Positions 7,999 through 13,149 of a stretch of DNA of 18,843 nt are shown here, piece after piece. The notes under the pieces are model-generated. The model was not told where the DNA came from and ran no database searches. It saw only the letters and a program-made list of their open reading frames with translations. The DNA is taken from the NCBI GenBank assembly GCA_934183135.1, contig CAKPRX010000043.1, positions 1 through 18,843 on the forward strand, given 5' to 3'. The stretch's first letter is position 1, and each line of letters begins with the position of its first letter. The translations under genes and the position numbers were made by a program. Origin of the DNA: an uncultured Prevotella sp. (GTDB lineage Bacteria > Bacteroidota > Bacteroidia > Bacteroidales > Bacteroidaceae).

Positions 7999-9927
7999 AT
8001 GGATTACGGGTTTATCAAGGTGGCCTCGGCCGTACCATCGGTTCGCGTGGCCGACTGTAAGTACAATGTAGAGCAGATCGAGGAGCAGATAGTGATGGCC
8101 GAGGGACAGGGAGCCGAAATCATCGTGTTCCCCGAGTTGTCCATTACGGGCTATACGTGCCAGGATCTGTTCAGGCAGAACCTGTTGCTCGAAACCTCAG
8201 AGGCAGCCATGCTCATGCTGCTCGACTTTACGCGTCAGCTCAACATCATCTCTATCGTCGGGCTGCCCATTGCCGTTGGCGACCTGTTGCTCAACTGTGC
8301 CGCGGTTATCCAGAAGGGTCAGATACTGGGCGTGGTGGCCAAGGAGTACCTGCCCAACTATAGCGAGTTCTACGAGAAACGGTGGTTTGCCTCCTCGCAG
8401 AATCTGCGGGCTACCGACTTCCGCTATGCCGGTAGCCTGGTACACATATCGCAGGCTCCCCAGATATTCGTAACCTGCGACGGTGTCAAGTTTGGCATCG
8501 AGATATGCGAGGACGTGTGGGCTCCCACGCCTCCCAGTAACCACCTGGCTTTGGCGGGTGCCGACATTATCTTCAACCTGTCGGCGAGCGACGAGCTTAT
8601 CGGCAAGCACGATTACCTCTGCGGTTTGCTGGCTCAGCAGAGTGCCCGCACCATTACCGGCTACGTCTACTCGAGTGCTGGTTTTGGCGAGAGCACCCAG
8701 GATGTGGTCTACGGTGGCAACGCCCTTATCTTCGAGAACGGTCGCCTCATCGCTTCGGGCGAGCGTTTCTCGACCGACAAGCAGGTGCAGATGGCTCAGA
8801 TAGATGTAGATCGGCTGCGGGCCGAGCGCCGGAGCAACACTACCTATGTCAACGCCCAGCGCCGCATGATAGGCGAGCCCGTCACCTATACCAATGCCCA
8901 CTCCATAGCTCCCAAGGATTTCGTGCTGGAGCGCGCGGTCAGCCCCCATCCCTTTGTGCCAGCCGGCAGCGACCGCGACAAGCACTGCAACGAGATATTC
9001 AGCATCCAGGTGATGGGACTGGCCAAGCGGCTGGTACACACGCATTGCCATAGGGTAGTGGTGGGCGTCAGCGGTGGCCTGGACTCTACCTTGGCCCTGC
9101 TGGTGTGTGTCAAGACGTTTGACAAGTTGGGCCTGGACCGCAGCGGCATCGTAGGGGTCACCATGCCGGGCTTTGGCACCACAGACCGAACCTATACCAA
9201 TGCCGTATCGCTGATGAAGAGCCTGGGCGTAACCCTCCGCGAGGTCAACATTGCCGCCAGCGTAACGCAGCACTTTGCCGATATAGGTCACGATGCCGCC
9301 ATACACGACGTGACGTACGAGAACTCGCAGGCACGCGAACGCACCCAGATACTCATGGACATCAGCAATCAGGTGGGAGGCCTGGTCATAGGCACCGGCG
9401 ACCTGTCTGAGCTGGCCCTGGGCTGGTGTACCTACAACGGCGACCACATGAGCATGTATGCCGTAAACGCGGGAGTGCCCAAGACGCTCATTACCTATCT
9501 GGTGCGCTTTGTGGCCTCTACGGTAGATGCCGACTCGGCTGCCACGCTGGTAGATATTATCGACACGCCCATCAGCCCGGAGCTGATACCGGCCGACGAG
9601 AACGGGCAGATAAAGCAGAAGACCGAGGACTTGGTGGGCCCATACGAGCTGCACGACTTCTTCCTCTATTACTACCTGCGCCACGGTTTCCGCCCCTCTA
9701 AGATATACCTTCTGGCTCAGCATGCCTTTGTGGGTAAGTACAGCGACGAGGTCATTAAGCACTGGCTTACCGTGTTCTGCCGCCGCTTCTTTGCCCAGCA
9801 GTTCAAGCGCTCGTGCCTGCCCGATGGGCCCAAGGTGGGCAGCGTCAGCCTCAGTCCCCGTGGCGACTGGCGTATGCCCAGCGATGCCTCTGCCGAGCTC
9901 TGGATCAAGGAGTGCGAGTCGCTGTAA
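7999..9927 (+). CDS. nadE: NAD+ synthetase, glutamine-dependent
   Basis: The enzyme converts nicotinic acid adenine dinucleotide, ATP and glutamine to NAD+, the last step of NAD synthesis. The 642-residue protein has the two-domain form. Residues 1 to about 280 form a nitrilase-type glutaminase with the complete catalytic triad E46 (FPELSITGY), K115 (AKEYLPNY) and C170 (GIEICEDVW). Residues about 320-642 form the synthetase, with the ATP-pyrophosphatase P-loop SGGLDST at 358-364 and the downstream block GTGDLSELALGWCTYNGDH. Ammonia made by the first domain is passed to the second. The start ATG lies 33 bp after the Smr gene, with no obvious promoter between them, so nadE is probably the last gene of the operon. 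A hairpin terminator candidate follows at 10051. Confidence 0.96.
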   Translation: MDYGFIKVASAVPSVRVADCKYNVEQIEEQIVMAEGQGAEIIVFPELSITGYTCQDLFRQNLLLETSEAAMLMLLDFTRQLNIISIVGLPIAVGDLLLNCAAVIQKGQILGVVAKEYLPNYSEFYEKRWFASSQNLRATDFRYAGSLVHISQAPQIFVTCDGVKFGIEICEDVWAPTPPSNHLALAGADIIFNLSASDELIGKHDYLCGLLAQQSARTITGYVYSSAGFGESTQDVVYGGNALIFENGRLIASGERFSTDKQVQMAQIDVDRLRAERRSNTTYVNAQRRMIGEPVTYTNAHSIAPKDFVLERAVSPHPFVPAGSDRDKHCNEIFSIQVMGLAKRLVHTHCHRVVVGVSGGLDSTLALLVCVKTFDKLGLDRSGIVGVTMPGFGTTDRTYTNAVSLMKSLGVTLREVNIAASVTQHFADIGHDAAIHDVTYENSQARERTQILMDISNQVGGLVIGTGDLSELALGWCTYNGDHMSMYAVNAGVPKTLITYLVRFVASTVDADSAATLVDIIDTPISPELIPADENGQIKQKTEDLVGPYELHDFFLYYYLRHGFRPSKIYLLAQHAFVGKYSDEVIKHWLTVFCRRFFAQQFKRSCLPDGPKVGSVSLSPRGDWRMPSDASAELWIKECESL

Positions 9928-10050
9928 GTGAGGGTGGCCGGAGAAAGGACTGTACCTGTCACCAAGAGAGTGATGCGCTGATGTTCTGCAGCCCCCCGTT
10001 TTTCCTAAAGGAAACGATAAGAATACTGAGTAATATTATTGCAGATACCG

Positions 10051-10088
10051 AAATGCCCAGGCTTCCCCATGTGGTTGTCTGGGCATTT
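10051..10088 (+). terminator. Hairpin terminator candidate after nadE
   Basis: The arms AAATGCCCAG (10051-10060) and CTGGGCATTT (10079-10088) are perfectly complementary over 10 bp and enclose an 18-base loop. GTTT follows, giving a short, interrupted T-run. The position 124 bp after the nadE stop suits the end of the long + strand operon. The T-tail is weak and the loop is long, so termination efficiency is uncertain. Confidence 0.55.
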
Positions 10089-10129
10089 GTTTAAGACATT
10101 CCCCATACACTCAAAAACCTTTACACTCG

Positions 10130-10177
10130 ACTGTATATTTATGCAAAACTTGAGGCGAAAATGTATAAATATGCAGT
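10130..10177. repeat. Pair of TGTATAWWTATGCA palindromes, also a 16-bp hairpin
   Basis: Two 14-bp near-palindromes lie 30 bp apart start to start: TGTATATTTATGCA at 10132-10145 and TGTATAAATATGCA at 10162-10175. They are also inverted to each other. In RNA, bases 10130-10145 pair with 10162-10177 over 16 bp with two G-U wobbles and a 16-base loop. The form (dyad with an A/T centre, tandem boxes) resembles bacterial repressor operators such as ArgR boxes, but no gene starts nearby. Confidence 0.6.
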
Positions 10178-10383
10178 AGTAACGCCCGTTTTTCGGGGCA
10201 TGATTTCCGGAAAAATCCAGCAAACCAGGACGATTTTCGGGGCCATCGGGGCTGTTTTGGGGCATCGCAAGGGTTGCAAAAGTAACAACCTTTTACAAAA
10301 TAGGGGCTATTGGCGTGTTTTTCACCGCTATTTTCGGCTTTTACGGAGACGGTTTTCAGAGTTGCCAAGATGGTCATTTTTTT

Positions 10384-10423
10384 GCTCGCGATGGTCATTA
10401 CGATTCTAATGACCATCGCGAGC
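10384..10423. repeat. Perfect 17-bp inverted repeat with 6-base loop
   Basis: GCTCGCGATGGTCATTA (10384-10400) and TAATGACCATCGCGAGC (10407-10423) are exact reverse complements around CGATTC; one further T-A pair extends the stem to 10383-10424. A third copy of the inner word ATGGTCATT occurs just upstream at 10370-10378. There is a run of seven T before the stem and no T-run after it, so it is not a standard terminator on + or on -. It may be a cruciform, a structured RNA or part of a dispersed repeat. Confidence 0.8.
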
Positions 10424-10436
10424 ACTTTAAAGGTCG

Positions 10437-10455
10437 TTTTCGGGCGGTCCGAAAA
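10437..10455. repeat. Small inverted repeat TTTTCGG/CCGAAAA
   Basis: Arms TTTTCGG (10437-10443) and CCGAAAA (10449-10455) are exact complements around a 5-base loop. The same TTTTCG/CGAAAA word recurs about eight times between 10156 and 10547, so this may be one instance of a local word repeat rather than an independent signal. Confidence 0.45.
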
Positions 10456-10542
10456 TTGCCGTTTTCGTCATCGCTGTACCCTCGGCGAGCATGCAGGCAA
10501 ACTATGGAATTCCTAAAAGCCCTTGCCAGGCACAAAAACACC

Positions 10543-10566
10543 GAAAATGTATATTTATACATTTTC
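10543..10566. repeat. 24-bp palindrome containing TGTATATTTATACA
   Basis: GAAAATGTATA (10543-10553) and TATACATTTTC (10556-10566) are perfect complements with a 2-base centre. Read on the - strand it starts GAAAATGTATAAATATACA, which matches 18 of 19 bases of 10157-10175 on the + strand. On the - strand it lies about 130 bp after kdsB and is followed by GGTGTTTTT, so it might also act as a weak AT-rich terminator for kdsB. Confidence 0.6.
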
Positions 10567-10648
10567 AGAAAAAACTTTACGATACGCATTGACAAATTAG
10601 CCATCAGCATGAGCGGACGGGCAATCAGCATCTGTATGCGAGGAGCAC

Positions 10649-10711
10649 TTTTTACCTTTTTACCTTTTTACTTTTTTACCTTTCCAAGTGCTTTTTTACC
10701 TTTCAAAGTGT
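10649..10711. repeat. TTTTTACC tandem array and duplicated kdsB 3' end
   Basis: Bases 10649-10680 hold four copies of a unit close to TTTTTACC, with lengths of 8, 8, 7 and 9 bp. Overlapping this, TTTTTTACCTTTCCAAGTGC (10672-10691) is repeated as 10692-10711 with two differences. The second copy includes the kdsB stop codon and its last four codons. The pattern suggests slippage or a small tandem duplication at the end of kdsB. Confidence 0.7.
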
Positions 10712-11454
10712 TCTTGCTGCTTCAGAAAGTCTTCTGCACGTTTCAGGTCGTCGGGCGTGTCTATGCCCACGGTCTCTATGTCTGTGGTGCCCACCTTGAT
10801 GGTATATCCGTTTTGCAGCCACCGCAGTTGCTCTAAGCTCTCGGCTATCTCTAACGACGACTGTGGCAGACGTGTTATCTCCCTCAGTACCTCGCGCCGG
10901 TACGCATAGATGCCTAAGTGCTTCAGATAGGGATAGTGTGTCAGCCATTCAGTACGTTCGGCACCGCGCACAAAGGGGATAACGCTGCGCGAGAAATAGA
11001 GCGCGAAGCCCTTGTTGCTCACCGCGATTTTCGGCGAGTTGGGATTCTCTACCGCCGCCATGCTGTCGAACGGTTTGCCCAGGGTGGCTATCTGCGTCCC
11101 GGAGTCGTCAAAGCAGTGGCAGAGAGTCTGTATCTGGCTCGGGTGTATAAAGGGCTCGTCGCCCTGTATGTTAACCACCACATCGGCATCGCTGCCTATC
11201 TTCTCTATGGCCTCCTCGATACGGTCGGTACCGCTCTTATGGTCTGTGCGTGTCATCACAGCCTTGCCGCCAAAGGCGGTTACGGCCTCGTATATACGCG
11301 CGTCGTCGGTGGCCACATAGGCCGTGTCCAGCACGCTGGTAACCTGCTCGTACACGCGCTGTATGACAGGCTTTCCGCCCAGGATGGCCAGCGGCTTACC
11401 CGGGAAGCGGGTCGACGCGTAGCGCGCAGGGATAATAGCTATATACTTTGTCAT
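10696..11454 (-). CDS. kdsB: 3-deoxy-manno-octulosonate cytidylyltransferase (CMP-Kdo synthetase)
   Basis: KdsB activates Kdo with CTP to give CMP-Kdo, the donor used to attach Kdo to lipid A during LPS synthesis. The 252-residue protein has the normal family length and motifs: the nucleotide-binding start IIPARYASTRFPGKPLA (near residue 7), the RTDHKSGTDRIEEA block, VVNIQGDEPF, and HLGIYAYRREVL. It is cytoplasmic. The gene is transcribed leftward from a divergent promoter region shared with the MORN-repeat gene, and no other gene joins it. Its last codons and stop lie in a 20-bp imperfect duplication. The ATG at 11454 fits the expected N-terminus, with only one residue between MT and the KYIAIIPAR block. 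Confidence 0.96.
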   Translation of the reverse strand: MTKYIAIIPARYASTRFPGKPLAILGGKPVIQRVYEQVTSVLDTAYVATDDARIYEAVTAFGGKAVMTRTDHKSGTDRIEEAIEKIGSDADVVVNIQGDEPFIHPSQIQTLCHCFDDSGTQIATLGKPFDSMAAVENPNSPKIAVSNKGFALYFSRSVIPFVRGAERTEWLTHYPYLKHLGIYAYRREVLREITRLPQSSLEIAESLEQLRWLQNGYTIKVGTTDIETVGIDTPDDLKRAEDFLKQQEHFER

Positions 11455-11474
11455 AGTTTTATATTTATTCGCTG

Positions 11475-11482
11475 CAAAGATA
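11475..11482 (-). promoter_or_regulatory. -7 promoter element for kdsB
   Basis: On the - strand this reads TATCTTTG, an exact match to the Bacteroidota -7 consensus TAnnTTTG. It lies 20 bp upstream of the kdsB ATG. I do not see a good TTTG -33 element about 19 bp further upstream, so the promoter is called from the -7 box and its location only. Confidence 0.55.
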
Positions 11483-11501
11483 CTGATTTTTAGTAATATA
11501 T

Positions 11502-11532
11502 TTTGCCGTATCAGCGTTTTTTGCTAATTTTG
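11502..11532 (+). promoter_or_regulatory. Promoter of the MORN-YhcH-glgB cluster
   Basis: TTTG at 11502-11505 and TAATTTTG at 11525-11532 match both halves of the Bacteroidota primary-sigma promoter (TTTG, N19, TAnnTTTG) with exactly 19 bp between them. The predicted start of transcription, about 5-8 bp further on, leaves a leader of about 15 bases before the GTG at 11553. This short, A/T-rich leader has no Shine-Dalgarno sequence, as is usual in this phylum. Confidence 0.7.
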
Positions 11533-11552
11533 GCAATAAAATAAATCTTATA

Positions 11553-12665
11553 GTGAAGAAGACTACATTACTATTCATCATATTGCTGTTTCCCCTGTAT
11601 GTCGCTGCCCAGCGCGTGTCGCTCGGCTCGTGCGTAACGGCGGATGGCGGACAGTACAAGGGCGAGATGGTGGGCGGCAAGCCCCATGGAAAGGGGTATG
11701 CCGTGTACGCGAACGGCGACACCTACGAGGGCGAGTACGTCAAGGGCAAGCGCCAGGGCTATGGCGTGTACTCTTTCTCGGATGGCGAGAAGTACGAGGG
11801 CCAGTGGTTCCAGAACCAGCAGCACGGTCGTGGCACCTACTATTTTCTGACCAATAACAAATATGTGGGACTGTGGTACCGCGATGAGCAACAGGGCACA
11901 GGCATCATGTACTACTACAACGGTGACAAGTACGAGGGCAGCTGGCTCAAGGACAAGCGCCACGGCAAGGGCAAGTACACCTTTGCCAGTGGGGCTTACT
12001 ACAATGGCAACTGGGAGAATGACAAGAAATCGGGCCGTGGCTTCTTTGACTGGGGCAACGGTACCACCTACGACGGCATGTGGCTGGACAACCAGCGCTC
12101 TGGCCGTGGCACCTTCCGCTACGCCGACGGCGATGTGTACGTGGGCGAATGGAAGGAGGATATACAGAACGGCCGCGGCATCTATAAGTTCCAGAACGGC
12201 GACTACTACGAGGGCGAGTACGTCCAGGGCGAACGTACGGGCCAGGGCATCTTCAAGTATGCCAATGGCGATAAGTACGTGGGCCATTTTCAGGATGGCG
12301 AGAAGAGTGGCTACGGCACCTTCTACTGGGCCAACGGCGATACGTATGTCGGCTACTGGCAGGCCGCCAGCCAGCATGGCAAGGGCAAGCTGACCAAGAA
12401 GGCCGGCGATGTGTTCGACGGCAACTTTGTCAACGGCAAGATAGATGGCGAGGTTATCATCCACTTCGCCAACGGCGACCGCTTCAAGGGCATCTACAAG
12501 AACGGCCTGCGTAACGGGGCTGCCATCGAGGAAAACAAGGACGGCAACCGCTTTGAGGGCAACTATGTCAACGGGGTGCGCGACGGCCGCTATGTAGAGA
12601 AAGACCGCAACGGGCAGATAGTGGGCCGCGGCCGCTACGAGAGCGGTCGCAAGATTAAGGAATGA
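11553..12665 (+). CDS. Secreted MORN-repeat protein with 14 repeats
   Basis: The 370-residue protein starts at a GTG (11553) that gives a well-formed signal peptide, MKKTTLLFIILLFPLYVAA, cleaved around AAQ. After a short spacer, residues 35-356 consist of fourteen consecutive MORN repeats, each exactly 23 residues, of the form YxGxWxxxxxxGxGxxxxxxGdx. The first eleven start with Tyr, and the last three start with Phe and are more divergent. A 14-residue basic tail ends the protein. MORN repeats form an extended beta-hairpin ladder and in other proteins bind partners or lipids. No catalytic domain is present, so this is probably a periplasmic or surface scaffold; its partner is unknown. It is first in a cluster with YhcH-family and branching-enzyme genes, 31 bp before the former. 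Confidence 0.9.
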   Translation: MKKTTLLFIILLFPLYVAAQRVSLGSCVTADGGQYKGEMVGGKPHGKGYAVYANGDTYEGEYVKGKRQGYGVYSFSDGEKYEGQWFQNQQHGRGTYYFLTNNKYVGLWYRDEQQGTGIMYYYNGDKYEGSWLKDKRHGKGKYTFASGAYYNGNWENDKKSGRGFFDWGNGTTYDGMWLDNQRSGRGTFRYADGDVYVGEWKEDIQNGRGIYKFQNGDYYEGEYVQGERTGQGIFKYANGDKYVGHFQDGEKSGYGTFYWANGDTYVGYWQAASQHGKGKLTKKAGDVFDGNFVNGKIDGEVIIHFANGDRFKGIYKNGLRNGAAIEENKDGNRFEGNYVNGVRDGRYVEKDRNGQIVGRGRYESGRKIKE

Positions 12666-12696
12666 CATAATCCACATTATATATAATATAGGTATT

Positions 12697-13146
12697 ATGA
12701 TAATAGACAACTTAGCTAATTTACAGAGCTACACGGCGCTCTGCACGCGCCTGGCCAGCGTGGTCGGCTTCATTGCCCATCACGACCTGGCCGAGATGGC
12801 CGTAGGCCATTACCCCATTATGGATAACGATGTATGGGTAAACATACAGGAAGGCCCGGGTAAGAGCAGGGCCGAGGCTACCATAGAATATCATGAACAG
12901 ATGATAGACCTGCAGATACCGCTCACGGCGGCCGAGACATACGGCTACGCTGATGTCACACAGGCCGACAAGACGGGGTTCGACGCCACCCGCGACATCG
13001 GGTTCCTGCCCTCTGTCGCCCCGGCAGGCTACGTTACCTGTCAGCCGGGCATGTTTGCCATCTTCTTCCCGCAGGATGGCCACGCCCCCATGATTACGGA
13101 CGATGGGGTAGTATTCAAGAAGGCAATATTCAAGATTAAAGTATAA
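12697..13146 (+). CDS. YhcH/YjgK/YiaL family protein (DUF386)
   Basis: The 149-residue protein matches the family's usual length of about 150 and its core motifs: EYHEQMIDLQ at 64-73 (with E64, H66 and D71 as likely metal or substrate ligands), and FAIFFPQDGHAP with H129. The fold is a cupin-like beta barrel related to EbgC. Relatives are linked to sialic acid, arabinose-type or other sugar metabolism, perhaps as anomerases or accessory subunits; the substrate here cannot be read from the sequence. It is cytoplasmic. It ends 3 bp before glgB, which suggests co-translation with the branching enzyme and a role near glycogen or sugar handling, though that is inferred only from position. Confidence 0.88.
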   Translation: MIIDNLANLQSYTALCTRLASVVGFIAHHDLAEMAVGHYPIMDNDVWVNIQEGPGKSRAEATIEYHEQMIDLQIPLTAAETYGYADVTQADKTGFDATRDIGFLPSVAPAGYVTCQPGMFAIFFPQDGHAPMITDDGVVFKKAIFKIKV

Positions 13147-13149
13147 GTT

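Larger units (their letters stand above)
9928..10695. other. 768-bp non-coding gap between convergent nadE and kdsB
   Basis: No open frame here looks like a protein: those present are short, overlapping on both strands, rich in Arg, Phe and Cys, and match no family I know. From nadE to kdsB the gap holds a terminator-like hairpin (10051-10088), a tandem pair of 14-bp palindromes (10132-10175), a stretch with repeated TTTTCGGGG-like words (about 10190-10260), a perfect 40-bp hairpin (10384-10423), a smaller hairpin (10437-10455), a third palindrome (10543-10566) and a TTTTTACC array (10649-10711). Since both neighbouring genes end here, promoters or operators for them are not expected, so the palindromes are unexplained. 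Confidence 0.75.

Noticed and set aside
8197..9762. Open frame of 521 codons on the - strand inside nadE
   Set aside because: It is the mirror of the nadE codons; nadE has complete catalytic motifs in both domains.
10204..10213. TTTCCGGAAA palindrome as a regulator site
   Set aside because: It is a single 10-bp palindrome in a region of repeated words, with no gene start nearby, so it is not distinguishable from chance.
10384..10423. The 40-bp perfect hairpin as a terminator of nadE or kdsB
   Set aside because: No T-run follows on either strand; a better placed candidate for nadE is at 10051-10088.
10649..10711. The TTTTTACC array as a CRISPR or other spaced repeat array
   Set aside because: Units are 7-9 bp with no spacers; this is simple tandem slippage.
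10161..10836. Several overlapping frames of 68-173 codons in the nadE-kdsB gap
   Set aside because: They cross the hairpins and repeats, run into kdsB antisense, exist on both strands at once, and show no domain or natural composition.
11630..12393. Alternative + strand frames in the MORN gene
   Set aside because: They only reflect the repeated 69-bp unit read in other frames; the frame with signal peptide and regular MORN units is the real one.
11571..12710. Open frame of 379 codons on the - strand, hydrophobic, opposite the MORN gene
   Set aside because: Its periodic Val/Leu/Ala sequence is the complement of the 69-bp MORN repeats and has no independent support.
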